Assembly (NCBI RefSeq): GCF_028372415.1
Contig: NC_092876.1
Span: 225,357,528 to 225,421,527, forward strand
Direction: 5' to 3'
DNA from: Notamacropus eugenii
Taxonomy: Eukaryota; Chordata; Mammalia; Diprotodontia; Macropodidae
Length of the DNA stretch: 64,000 bases
The position numbers and the translations under genes were made by a program. Shown here piece by piece: positions 10,930 to 21,442 of this stretch (the first letter of the stretch is position 1; each line of letters starts with the position of its first letter). A model generated the notes under the pieces. The model saw nothing but the letters and a program-made list of their open reading frames with translations. It had not been told where the DNA came from and did not search any database.

Positions 10930-13866
10930 TTTTAAATATATAATGTATTTATTTTTCAGTTTTCAACATTCACTTCCACAAGAATTTGAATTCAAAATTT
11001 TCTCCCCATCTCTCCCCATCCACCCCTTCCTCCAGTCTGTCCTGCCTTCTGTTACTCTCCACTTCTTCCATCACCCTCCCCTCTATTTTCCTTTAGGGCA
11101 AAATAGATTTCTATATTCCATTGCCTATACATCTTATTTCCCAGTTGCATGAAAAATCAATTTTTAGCATTCATTATTAAAGCTTTGAGTTCTATATTCT
11201 CTCCCTGCCTCCCCACCTACCCTCACTGAGAAAGCAAGCAATTCAATATAGGTCATACATGTGTAGCCATGCACAACACTTCCATAACAGTTATGTTGCA
11301 AAAGAACTAACCACATTTCCCTCAGTCCTAGCCTGCCCTCCATTGTTTCCATCATCTCCCTTGACCTGCCCTCCCACAACAGTGTTTGCTTCTGATTATC
11401 CTTTTTCCCAATTTTCTGTTCCTTCTATTATCTTCCCTCTCCTATCCCCTTCCCCCTGCTTCCTGCCTGTAAAATAGATTTCCATATCCAATTGAGTGTT
11501 ATTCCCTCCTTAAGTCAAATCCCATGAGAATAAGGTTCACTTATTCCCTTTCATCTTTCTCTTCCCCTTCATTGTGAAAGCTCTTTCTTGCCTCTTTTAT
11601 GTGAGATGATTTGCTACATTCTACCATTCTACCTCTCCTTTTCTCTTACTCCTAGTACATTTGATTCAACAGTAAATTTTATTTTTAAGGTATTCTTCCT
11701 TCATATTCAGCTTACCCTGTGCCCTCTGTCTATGCATATACATATATGTATATACATGTATATATGCACACACACTCATGTACATATACATACCTACACA
11801 TATAGAATATATACACACATACCTATACATACATACATATATGTATATGTATATGTTCCCTCCCTCTAACTACGCTAATACTGAAAAAGGTCTTATGAGC
11901 TACAAATATCATCTTTCCATGTAGGAATGTAAACAATTCAACTTTAATAAGTCCCTTATGGCTTATCTTTTCTGCTTACCTATTCATGTTTCTTTTGATT
12001 CTTGTATTTCTAGGTTAAATTTTCTATTCAGCTCTGGTCTTTTCAACAAGAATGCTTGTATGTCCTTCATTTCATTGAAATTCCATTTTTTTCCTTCAAG
12101 GATTATACTCAGTTTTGCTGGGTAGATGATTTTTGGTTGCAATCCTATCTCCTTTGACTTCTGGAATATCATATTCCAAGTCCTCTGATCCCTTAGCGTA
12201 GAAGCTACTAAATCCTGTATGATCCTGATTATATTTCCACAATACTTGAACTGTTTTTTTCTGGCTGCTTGTAATATTTTCTCCTTGACTTGGGAACTCT
12301 GGAATTTGGCTACAATATTTCTAGGAGTTTTCCTTTTTGTGTCTCTTTCAGGAGATGATCAGTGAATTCTTTCTATTTCTATTTTACTCTCTGGTTCTAG
12401 AATATCAGTGCAGTTTTCCTTGATAATTTCTTGGGATATGACGTCTAATTTCTTTTTTTGATCATGGTTATCAGGTAGACCAATAATTTTAAAATTATCT
12501 CTCCTGTATCTATTTTCCAGGTCAGTTGTTTTTCCAATGAGATATTTCACATTGTCTTCTATTTTTTCATTCTTTTAGTTTTGTTTTATAATTTCTTGAT
12601 TTCTCATAAAAAGTCATTAGCTTCCGTCTGTTCCATTAAAATTTTAAAGAACCATTTTCTTCAGTGAGCTTTTGGAACACCTTTTCCACTTGGCCAATTC
12701 TTCTTTTTAAGGCATTCTTCTCCTCATTGGCTTTTAGGACCTCCTTTGTCATTTGGGTTAGTCTATTTTTAAAGGTGTTATTTTCTTCAGCATTTTTTTG
12801 GGTCTCCTTTAGCAAATTGTTGACTCATTTTTCATTATTTTCTTGCATTACTCTCATTTCTCTTCCCAATTTTTCCTCCACCTCTCTTACTTGACTTTCA
12901 AAATCCTTTTTGAGCTTTTCCATGTCCTGATACCATTGCATTTTTTTGGAAGGTTTTGGATGTAGGAGCCTTGACTTTGATGTCTTCTTCTGATGGTATA
13001 TTTTTTTTCTTCCTCATCTGAAAGGATGGAAGAAAATAGCTTTTCACCAAGAAAGTAACCTTATATCATCTTATTTTCCCCCTTTTTGGGGCATTTTCCC
13101 ATCCAATTATTTGACTTTTGAGTCCTTTGTCAAGTGGAGGGTATACTACCCCAGGCTTCAGAGGTTTTGTGCAGCTGTTCTCCAAGATATCTCTAGAGAC
13201 CTATAAGTTCTCAGTTCCTCCAAAGTGGCATAGTCAAGGGAGAGGTGTTTACTCCTTTCCTGGACTACACTCTGATCCATGAACAACCAAAAGCACTCTT
13301 TTTGGCCCTGGAACTGACAGTAGGATTCCCTCTCCACAGCTGCCACCAGCTCTATCATGCCAGTGTTCCTCCTCACCCCTTGACTGCCACTCAGGACTGA
13401 GACCCTGATCAGCCACCCGATTCCCCCAGGGTCTGTAGGCAGAGAGGTCCAGAAGCAGCTGCTAATGCAGCAGTGGCTGCTGCTGTTCTGGGTCTGGGTC
13501 TGGAGTTGGGGCCTGACCTTCTCACCCAGGTGAAAGAGCTTTCTCATTGACCATTGAAGCTGTCTTTAGTGTTTGTGGGTTGAGAAATCTGAAAACTTCA
13601 GTGCCCTGAAGCCTGCTCCAGTCCTCTCTGTGCCTGTGCCATCCAAGACAGCCTCTTCTTGGAGCCCAGTAGAATAGACCCTTCCTGTCAGCCTTCCAGG
13701 TTGTCTTGGACAGGAATCTGTTTCACTGTGTCATTTTTTTTTTTTTGGCTTCTGCTGCTCTAGAATTTGTTTAGAGTAATTTTTTAAAGGTATTTAAAGA
13801 GCTTTGGGAGGAGGGGGAGGGCTTGAGCAGTCCCATGCTTCTCTTACCCCATCATGTCTCTGCCCC
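10930..13866 (-). mobile_element. HAL1 (half-L1) copy A, nearly full length
   Basis: On the minus strand the order is 5' UTR (13866 down to about 13020), a broken L1-type ORF1 (about 13000-11985), then directly a 3' UTR ending in an A/T-rich tail near 10930. There is no ORF2. ORF1 fragments include 'GKTTDLENRYRRDNFKIIGLP' remnants (12359-12550) and the C-terminal domain piece 'YPAKLSIILEGKKW' (11984-12172), which corresponds to the conserved 'YPAKLS' of L1 ORF1p. Frameshifts and stops break it into several pieces. An ORF1-only structure fits half-L1 elements, which move using an L1's ORF2. Copies B, C and D in this window share the layout. Confidence 0.85.
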
Positions 13867-13869
13867 AAA

Positions 13870-14249
13870 GATTTTGTTTTAAAAATGTTTTTTTTGATGA
13901 CTGTTTGTAACTTCATCTTACTGGCTCACACTTAATGACTTCAAAATGATTTTACTTAGGTCTTTGGATAGATTTTCTCTATACGTTTCTCATCCCATTG
14001 CTTCTCACTGTTTTATGTGGTGATATTTTTCTTAATCACCCACAATCCTCTCTTGTAAGATTTTTACAAACTAGTTTATCATAAAGACATTGAAAATTAG
14101 AACGACAAAGTATTCCAGCATTTATTTAGTTCAACAACCACTTGAAAAAGAATCCTTCTTCAACCCATTGAAGAGGTAGTCTCCCAGCTTTTGTATGAAG
14201 ACCTCCAGTGAGGGAAAGTCCATTGCCTAGTGCATTTTGGTATGGCTTT
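13870..14249. other. No feature recognised
   Basis: Short unique stretch between HAL1 copy A and a tetranucleotide repeat. Nothing assignable. Confidence 0.5.
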
Positions 14250-14275
14250 TATCTATCCATCTATCTATCTATCTG

Positions 14276-14330
<55 letters not shown>

Positions 14331-14372
14331 GTCTGTCTGTCTATTTGTCTGTCTGTCTGTCTGTCTATCTAT
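14250..14372. repeat. (TATC)n/(TGTC)n tetranucleotide microsatellite
   Basis: About 120 bp of ATCT/GTCT units. It lies at the 3' end of the minus-strand SINE at 14375-14506, i.e. where that SINE's A-rich tail would be. The frame 14208-14420 is only this repeat translated (YLSI repeats). Confidence 0.95.
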
Positions 14373-14374
14373 GT

Positions 14375-14506
14375 GAGTCAAGTGGGGTTAAGTGACTTGC
14401 TCAGCGTCACACAGTTATGAAATGTCAAGTGTCTGAGGCCAGATTTGAACTCAGGTCCTCCTTACTCCAGGGCCAGTGCTCTATCTACTGTGTTACCTAG
14501 CCACCT
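14375..14506 (-). repeat. Marsupial SINE, short antisense copy
   Basis: 'ggttaagtgacttgctcagc', 'agatttgaactcaggtcctc', 'ccagggccagtgctctatct' in reverse orientation. It ends at the tRNA-like head ('acctagccacc'). Confidence 0.85.
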
Positions 14507-14540
14507 CTGTTTGGCTTTAATCTTAAGAAATTATTCTGTT

Positions 14541-14885
14541 CTGGCCAGAACCTCTGAGGGTCTTCCCCTCCCAGACTAATTCTTTTGCGAAGGCAAACTA
14601 GACCATTTTTTGCCTCCATTATTACCTAACCTCTTATTACTGAATGGGTGTTGCTTCAGACAGACTGAGACCTGGGAAAAGATCTTAGTTTAAAAAGTCC
14701 AAGGTCTCCCACTGCATCCTGGACCATCAACAATGGTCTTGACTTGTGTCTTGCCACCAGACTCAAGATGACACTGAAGTCGAGTGAGATTGCCTTCACA
14801 CAGCTCTGTCTCACTTAAATCCAATTCACTTGCAAGTTAAGAAATCACTGCTGATGTCATTGGTTTCCTGTGAGAACAAAGAACA
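14541..14885 (+). mobile_element. RTE-linked repeat (RTE 3' end or RTE-SINE)
   Basis: Shares a long colinear match with 31810-32170: 'ctgagggtcttcccctccca', 'tgaatgggtgttgcttcaga', 'cactgcatcctggaccatca', 'aatccaattcacttgcaagt', ending in ACAAACAACA-type tail. Its 3' text resembles the tail of the SINEs at 44238-44528 and 57875-58200. I associate this tail with RTE LINEs and the SINEs they move. Family name not certain. Confidence 0.6.
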
Positions 14886-14925
14886 AACAACATCCTTTCT
14901 AGATACCTTTAATGATTTGTCATTG

Positions 14926-15105
14926 TGGTTCAATCATTTCAGTTGTGTCGACTCTTTGTGAATCATTTGGGGTTTTCTTGGCAAAGATACTGGAGTGGTT
15001 TGTCAATTCCTTCTCTAGCTCGTTTTATAGATGAGGAAACTGAGGCAAACAGGGTTAAATGACTTGCCTACTGTCATAGGCCAGAATTGAATTCAGGAAG
15101 ATCAA
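14926..15105 (-). repeat. Marsupial SINE, antisense, head missing
   Basis: 'ggggttttcttggcaaagat', 'agatgaggaaactgaggcaa' and 'gaattcaggaagatcaaa' in the reverse orientation of the SINE. The tRNA-like head is missing. Confidence 0.85.
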
Positions 15106-15109
15106 AGTG

Positions 15110-16260
15110 GTTAGCATATTCATATCCACTGTTGTCATTAATGAATGAATACTTATCAAATGAAAAATGAATTGTTTAGATGTACTCAATGATACTTTGT
15201 TGTCTTAGCCTTGTACCTCCTGGTACCAGGAAGGCAGACATTGAGGTTAATTGAAAATTTTATTTAAAAAGAGAGGAAGCAATTGGCATGTCACTCTGAG
15301 AATATGTTATTATTTCAGTATTAGTTCTTTTTTTCCTTTTACCCTATAGTGTTAATATGAGAGGTTACTCTTTTTATTTCAGTGTAAATTTCAAAACTTT
15401 AGGTATGAGATAAAACTAGTTTATTAATCTTGAGTCAAGTTCTCAGACATTCTGGGAAGAAAGTGAATTTGAACACATTTGAACTCAAAAGAACTATTAT
15501 GGACTAATGAGGGTCTCTCCCAAACCACTGAATTGTTGTGTCAGCTAATATAAATTGAAGATAGATCAAAAGCAATAAATGACTTATTTTTTATGGTCAG
15601 TTTATATATACTATGCATACGGAACATGTATTCTAAACTCTAGCCAATGTCTGAAGTTCAGGAAGAATAATTAGCAGATTTTTTCTTACCTTTTTGTTCT
15701 CCAAGCTGACTAATTATCTCCTTATATAAGTAAGGTCTTCTTTACTTACTACAGCTTTTTGCATAAGAACAAGAATCTTGCATTTCACATCAAGGAACTA
15801 AACTCAAGGGAAAAATTTCCCCATCTTTCATATACTAATTTGCCGAGTCTACACAAAAGATCTTTTTTAATTAGTAAGTTAACAAAAAGTTGATTATTCT
15901 TCCCTCATTGAAGATAATATATTTATACATATAAAATCTGAATGTAATTTTCATTGTTAATATAGAGGATGTCTTAGAAAAGTTAACCAAAAAGGTGTGT
16001 GCTTACCTGAGGAAATGATTATTTAATAATTTTAATTTTCTTTCACATAGTTTGTTCATAATATTGTTTTGTGTATGTGTCATAAAATTACTTTGAAAAA
16101 TGTGGTACATGTAGTCTCATAATTGTATTGGAAGTTCTAGGAATCTACGATTGGCTGTATTTCTCACAATATCAGTGGTAAATAACAAAATGATTCCAAT
16201 AGTTTGGAAGCTACATGCTATTCTCCACTCTTATGACTAGGCCCTTTCTCCAAGGATGAA
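15110..16260. other. No feature recognised
   Basis: About 1.1 kb of A/T-rich intergenic sequence without an assignable repeat, exon or RNA gene. Confidence 0.5.
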
Positions 16261-16264
16261 AGAA

Positions 16265-16780
16265 CAAGAATAAAATCACTCTATACAGATTGAATCTGCC
16301 TGGAGAGTCACCTTTCCCTAGCTCTCTATCTCTGATGTTTGCTTTGTCTGATCTCTGGAGCAGATCCACAATGATACCCATACATAACTTCTTCCTTGCT
16401 CAACACAGTGAAAATACAAGGAATCTAGGCTCTGTGTTCCATTTCACATTTTCCTCCCACTTCAACAGGTTTCTATAAGTACTCAGATATCACTCTCACT
16501 ACATGCTCAACTTAAGACCAACTGCCATGACCAAGAACTCACCATTCCCATTTCTTTCACTATCTAATTCTACTAAATATCCTGGTAGAAGTGCCAAACC
16601 AGCCTCCACATTATGGAAGCACCTTAAAAGAATCTTTTGTATGCTATAAAAGGCAACACCTATACTTTCTTCTGATTCTGGACCCCACTCTTCCTACCAC
16701 ATTAGGATATAGGTCAATAAATGAGAATCTGTGTGTTCAAGCTGCTCTGTGAATAAACTAAAAGCTTATTTTAGCCTTCT
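16265..16780 (+). mobile_element. Candidate solo LTR
   Basis: A 'gctataaaaggcaacacc' TATA-box context (about 16643) is followed about 70 bp later by 'caataaatgagaatctgtg' (about 16714), with a further AATAAA near 16752. The TATA to polyadenylation-signal order and spacing is what a retroviral LTR shows on the plus strand. I could not find clean TG/CA ends or a target duplication, so the limits are approximate and the call tentative. Confidence 0.4.
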
Positions 16781-17091
16781 AAAATTAAAGCAGGAAAAAA
16801 AATCCTTAACGGATTTTTGTGATGGAAGGAAGTGAAAACTGAAAATGTTATTAAAAATCTGTCATCAAAGGAAGATAATAGAAATGAAAAATAAATACCA
16901 GTGTAAATTTGTCACTTTAAAAGTTTCTCTGAGCAGAGTAGGGGGAAGCAGGGAGTAAACATCCCTTTCTCAGACAGAAGTCTTCTTAGACCTGGAGCCA
17001 TGAGCCTGGTTAGACAGGGGAGTTGTAATAGAATTAAAGAAATCTCCAAATGGGGATTAATTTTTTTAAATTTTAATTCTATGATGGTTTT

Positions 17092-17118
17092 TATCTATCT
17101 ATCTATCTACCTACCTAC

Positions 17119-17168
<50 letters not shown>

Positions 17169-17186
17169 CTAGCTATCTAGCTATCT
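17092..17186. repeat. (TATC)n tetranucleotide microsatellite
   Basis: About 95 bp of ATCT units with ACCT variants, directly abutting the 3' end of the minus-strand HAL1 copy B at 17190. The frame 17000-17188 is this repeat translated. Confidence 0.95.
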
Positions 17187-17189
17187 AAA

Positions 17190-17692
17190 TATATAATTTA
17201 TTTATTCAGTTCTCAACATTCACTTCCACAAGAATTTGAATTCAAAATTTTCTCCCCATCTCTCCCCACCCCCACTCCAGGACAGCATGCAACCCATACA
17301 CCCCTTCGTCCAGTCTGTCCTCTCTTCTATTACCCACCTTTCTTTCATTCCCCTTCCCCTCTATTATCCTATAGGGCAAAATAGATTTCTATGCTCCATA
17401 GCCTCTATATCTTAATTTCCAGTTGCATGTTAAAAACAATTTTTAACATTCATTATTAAAGCTTCGAGTTCTATATTCTCTCCCTCCCTCCTCACCCTCA
17501 TTGAGAAAACAAGCAATTCAATATAAGTGATACATTTATAACAATGCAAAGCACTTTCATAATAGTTATGTTGTAAAAGACTAACCAAATTTCCCTCTGT
17601 CCTGTCCTGCCCTCCATTTTTCCCATTCCCTCCCTTGACCCATAATAGTGTTTGCTTCTGATTATCCTTTTCCCCAATTTGCTGTCCCTTCT
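17190..17692 (-). mobile_element. HAL1 copy B, 3' portion
   Basis: Aligns by eye with copy A from 10940 onward ('caacattcacttccacaaga', 'gggcaaaatagatttctat', 'gcaattcaatataagtgata', 'tttgcttctgattatccttt'). The homology stops at 17692 and resumes at 24307, so the provirus at 17693-24306 interrupts one HAL1. The 6 bp CCTTCT at 17687-17692 recur at 24307-24312. Confidence 0.85.
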
Positions 17693-18301
17693 TGCCAGGC
17701 CTAGAGGCCTGAGGGCTACCCGAGTCTTCCCTTACCTCTATCGGAGGTCTTCGGTTGGCCAAGCCGGATGCTCGTATGAGAGAAAGGACGTTTCAGAGTC
17801 GAACAAGGGTTGAGCTTTATTTCAGGGTCTAGTTACAAGTGCAGGGGAATTCTTCCTTAGGAGGGAGCGAAGAATCTCCCAAGGAGGCAAAGATCTTACA
17901 ATAAGAGATTGGAAGTAGAAGTGTAAGTGGGGAGAGAGGGGGAGGGGAGAGAGGAGAGAGGAAAAGCGGAGCCTTGTGTCCTGTCCGCTCTGCGCCCCTC
18001 CACCCAAGAGCTTTCAGGCTTTCCTGATCCTACTTAAGCTCTCCCGTCGCATAGTTTGCACGTCAATACCGAGCCTGTTAGGTAACAACAGGTGTGCTCC
18101 AATCCGGGACAATCTCGAGGGTGGGGAGAGCTCTCTCCCATCACGTTTCTCACGGGAAGAGGCGGAAATACACGAGATAGCTCGGTTCACCTCGATTCCC
18201 AGTCGTTTCCTGGGGGGTCTCGTGAGAACTCTAAGATTTAGAAGTTCCCACCTTTACCCGCCCGAGACTGTCCACCTGGAATTGAGCTTCCATCCCCAGC
18301 A
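17693..18301 (-). repeat. 3' LTR of provirus
   Basis: Read on the minus strand it starts TGCTGGGGATGG and ends GGCCTGGCA. A polyadenylation signal AATAAA is at 17816-17821 (seen as TTTATT on the + strand), about 120 bp before the LTR end. It is nearly identical to the 5' LTR except in the block 17983-18075, where differences are concentrated. Confidence 0.93.
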
Positions 18302-18314
18302 TCTCCCCCTTTTT
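18302..18314 (-). promoter_or_regulatory. Polypurine tract (plus-strand primer) of provirus
   Basis: On the minus strand an AAAAAGGGGGAGA run sits immediately upstream of the 3' LTR. This is the position and composition of a retroviral polypurine tract. Confidence 0.85.
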
Positions 18315-18739
18315 GTTTTGCGCTGCATGCACATGGCTCTAGAGCAAACAGTGGCTGGAGGCTGAGTGGATTAGGAAGGCCTTTGGCATATGAGTACCCC
18401 ACAACAAGACTTCATTTACACAGAAATCTGCAGCTAGCACAACTGACAAAGAGAGGCATCAGACAAAACAAAGATGAAACTAAATGGCTGAGTTACAACA
18501 AGAGAAAGGGCAATCACTAATTCCAAAGCATATTCTAAGAGAAGCAGCTAGTGCTGGCGCCTACACATCACCACCCCCTCAGTCATGCAAATGGATCTCA
18601 ACGGCCAAGCCTGAATGGCCAAGCCTGTGGTATTCAGGCGGAAAGTTGGTCATCTCCCGAAAAGTTGGTCACCCCTTCCCCCCCCAATGTCCTGGGTTTG
18701 TGATATCAAAGTCCTCCTTCAGCCGCTGGAAAGAGATGC
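18315..18739 (-). other. Proviral pol-to-PPT spacer; no env
   Basis: This is the only sequence between the pol stop and the polypurine tract. No surface or transmembrane Env-like frame, fusion peptide or CX6CC motif is seen. The plus-strand frame 18484-18801 is an accidental reading. Loss or absence of env matches intracellular, IAP-like lifestyles. Confidence 0.7.
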
Positions 18740-21442
18740 CTAGATGGAGTGGGCAGCAATGTCGGGATGAGTGCTGCTTCCTCTCTGGGCAGCAGGGTTA
18801 AAGCTGTCATCAGCAGACTCAGGTGGTACATGATCCTTCTCCGGGGTCTCTGGGCTCTCCGGGGTCTCCGCCTCCTGCATCTCCGTTGTCTCCGACACCG
18901 GTTTCCACCTATGGATCCTTCTAATGGGAATCCATGCATTCCCTTTTCCTGTGGAGACACAAACATACCCTGGACCCCATATTAGTATCTTATACGGACC
19001 TTTCCATTTCCCTGAGGCCATATCCTTTACCATGGCCCATGTGTCCTTATTTCCAGCCTGGGTATTACTTTCCTTGCGGGGTTGTCTTGGAATAGTCACA
19101 AAATGTCTGATAGCTGGAGTAGTATGTGAGTTTTTTGAGATATGCAAAAAATTGTGTGTATACACAGCTGTATCAAGCTCTGATTGTGTTAGGCGACCTC
19201 TTAATCTCCCCCTTTTTTGTTTAGCGAGAATCGCCTTTAAGGTGAGATTGGCCCTTTCCACTATGGCCTGGCCTTGTAGATTGTAGGGGATTCCTGTAAC
19301 ATGTCGAATCCCTAGATCGGGGAGGAAGTGTGTAAGGGTTTGAGAAGTATAGGCAGGACCATTATCTGTCTTTATTTCTAAGGGTAAACCTGAAACAGAA
19401 AAACAGTGCCAAAGATGTTGAATTACTTTAGCACTTGATTCACCTGGCTGTAAAGTCACCATAAGGAATCCGGACCATGTGTCAACTGTCACATGTATGC
19501 ACTGGCCCTTAAGATGGGTGACATCCATTTGCCAAATTTCATTGGGTGTCAAGCCACGAGGATTGACACCCTGGTCTAGAGGTGGGTGGAATGGGATACA
19601 TTGGAGACAGCTCTTAACAATTTTTCTGGCCTGTTCTTGAGTTATCCCATATAATTTGCAGAGGGCTTCTGTGGCTAGGTGGAACCTATCATGAGCCTTT
19701 TGGGCCCTTTCCTGTGGTTCCACAGTGTGCCCTACAAGGTATAGTGAATTGTCTGCTATTTGATTTCCTTCAAAAATTGGTCCTGTGCCATTAGTATGTG
19801 AGCGCACATGTAAAACATAAAAAGGGTGTGTTCTGTTATTAATGGTGGTCAATAGCCGCTCACACTGTGAAAAAATATTGGACCGATAATCTACAATAGA
19901 GTCCTCAATCTGTGAAATTAATAAAGATGCATACTGACTATCAGTAATAATGTTAATGGGTATGTCATTATATATTTGGAGAGCTTGGATTATAGCTTCC
20001 AACTCGTTCTGTTGAGTAGAGGTGTAGGGTGTGTTAACTATATATATCTCTTGGGAAGCCGAATTATAAATAGATGCCTTGTGATGTTTTGTGGCATCTG
20101 TAAAAATGTTAGGCCCTTCTACTGGGTTTGGTGAGTACCTTTTCACTGGTGCTGGGGCCCACTGTAATAACTCTTTGAATAGGAAAGTCGAATTTGGTTT
20201 CACCTGGGCCCACTGGAGTATAGTGGCCCAAGAAACGTGATTCTGAGCTAACTCTTCTACATCCTTAGTGGTGAGTGTAGCATAAAGAATTGGCTGTTTT
20301 TGGTATATGTGGGTAGCCCTTTTTACTGCCTCTAGTGCTAACCGTCCTAGAAATTCCCACTTGTTTAGTAAACTGCTTCCTGTTTTACTTAAATATACCC
20401 ATTCTAGGGGCTTCTCTTTTTGGTGTATGACGGCATAGGGAGGTGTGGTGGAGATAATAGATACCTCCACATCTCTTCCTGGATCCCACCGGAATGTGGT
20501 GGACTCTAAAAATTGTTTTTTTATTGCCTCTATGGCCTTGGCTGCTTCAGGAGTCAATGTTCGTGGGGAATTTAAAGCAGAGTCTCCTGTCAATAGTGAA
20601 TATAAAGGTTGCATGAGAGGTAGAGGTATAGGCACCTTTGATCTTATCCATTGGATAGCTCCTACTAGTTTCTGAGCATCATTGAGTGTTTGGATCTTTA
20701 TATCCCATTTTGGGGGTTCCGGCCGAACGATGGTGCCCTGTATCTGATATCCCAAATATTTGTAACTGGGTCCTCTCTGTATCTTTTCAGGAGCAATAAC
20801 TAATCCTAGTCCTAGAAGGTTCCTTTCTACTGCTTGGAAACACTTCTCCAGATCCTTGAGCTGAGGTGCAGCTATAAGGATGTCATCCATATAATGGATG
20901 ATTTTGCATTGGTATTGCTGTCTGGGGCTTTCTAATGCTTGATTAACATACCACTGGCAGATGGTGGGGCTGCAACTCATACCTTGGGGCAATACCTTCC
21001 ACTGATACCTCTTTGCAGGTCCTTCGTTATTGGGGTGAGGTATTGTAAAAGCAAACCGAGGACAATCTACTTTGTTTAAAGGAATGGAAAAAAAACAATC
21101 CTGAATGTCAATGATTATAAGTGACCAACCATCCGGGATGGCATTAGGAGAAGGGAGACCTGGTTGCAGGGCTCCCATAGGCATGAGAGACTGATTTACC
21201 TTCCTTAGATCTGTAAGGAACCTGAATTTCCCGGATTTTTTCTTTATAACAAACACAGGAGCATTCCAGGGTGACTGTAATGGCTCTATATTTCCTTTTT
21301 CTAATTGCTCCTTAACCAATAGTTGTAGTGCCTGGAGTTTTTCTGGAGTCAGGGGCCATTGCTCCACCCAAATCGGGGTGTCTGACTTCCAATTCAAGGG
21401 TGGGGACTCCAGTGCAACAGCAATGGCCCTTACTAAAAATTT
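18740..21442 (-). CDS. pol: Proviral Pol (RT, RNase H, integrase), uninterrupted
   Basis: A frame of 900 codons with no internal stop, entered by -1 frameshift from pro at 21436-21442. It has no start codon of its own. Counting from the TTG at 21397 (14-15 codons inside the frame), the reverse transcriptase has IIDIQD near 95-100 and the catalytic YMDD at 169-172. RNase H shows FTDA (D433), NELEA (E465), ITDSQYA (D486) and a late AD (D549). The integrase has HHCC residues H569, H573, C597, C600, the catalytic triad D625, D678, E714 (DX35E spacing) and a C-terminal WKGPYKIL segment followed by an acidic/proline-rich tail. All named catalytic residues are present, so I see no inactivating lesion in the frame. 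That does not show activity. Sequence style is betaretroviral/class II ERV. Confidence 0.93.
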   Translation of the reverse strand, partial: KFLVRAIAVALESPPLNWKSDTPIWVEQWPLTPEKLQALQLLVKEQLEKGNIEPLQSPWNAPVFVIKKKSGKFRFLTDLRKVNQSLMPMGALQPGLPSPNAIPDGWSLIIIDIQDCFFSIPLNKVDCPRFAFTIPHPNNEGPAKRYQWKVLPQGMSCSPTICQWYVNQALESPRQQYQCKIIHYMDDILIAAPQLKDLEKCFQAVERNLLGLGLVIAPEKIQRGPSYKYLGYQIQGTIVRPEPPKWDIKIQTLNDAQKLVGAIQWIRSKVPIPLPLMQPLYSLLTGDSALNSPRTLTPEAAKAIEAIKKQFLESTTFRWDPGRDVEVSIISTTPPYAVIHQKEKPLEWVYLSKTGSSLLNKWEFLGRLALEAVKRATHIYQKQPILYATLTTKDVEELAQNHVSWATILQWAQVKPNSTFLFKELLQWAPAPVKRYSPNPVEGPNIFTDATKHHKASIYNSASQEIYIVNTPYTSTQQNELEAIIQALQIYNDIPINIITDSQYASLLISQIEDSIVDYRSNIFSQCERLLTTINNRTHPFYVLHVRSHTNGTGPIFEGNQIADNSLYLVGHTVEPQERAQKAHDRFHLATEALCKLYGITQEQARKIVKSCLQCIPFHPPLDQGVNPRGLTPNEIWQMDVTHLKGQCIHVTVDTWSGFLMVTLQPGESSAKVIQHLWHCFSVSGLPLEIKTDNGPAYTSQTLTHFLPDLGIRHVTGIPYNLQGQAIVERANLTLKAILAKQKRGRLRGRLTQSELDTAVYTHNFLHISKNSHTTPAIRHFVTIPRQPRKESNTQAGNKDTWAMVKDMASGKWKGPYKILIWGPGYVCVSTGKGNAWIPIRRIHRWKPVSETTEMQEAETPESPETPEKDHVPPESADDSFNPAAQRGSSTHPDIAAHSI

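Noticed and set aside
13158-13547. Minus-strand protein of 129 residues
   Set aside because: Lies in the 5' UTR of HAL1 copy A and has no recognisable domain. It is not open in copy C.
14250-14372. CRISPR-like direct-repeat array
   Set aside because: Four-base units without spacers, in vertebrate DNA. A simple tandem repeat.
14208-14420. Repetitive protein (YLSI repeats), also at 17000-17188, 11588-11869, 33834-34199 and 60233-60427
   Set aside because: Direct translation of microsatellites.
18315-18739. A hidden or remnant env gene after pol
   Set aside because: Too short, no open frame on the coding strand, and no fusion-peptide or transmembrane motif.
18484-19286. Plus-strand open frames over the provirus (also 20445-20675, 21467-21766, 22302-22643, 22852-23088)
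   Set aside because: They are the complement of intact gag, pro and pol codons and have no domain of their own.
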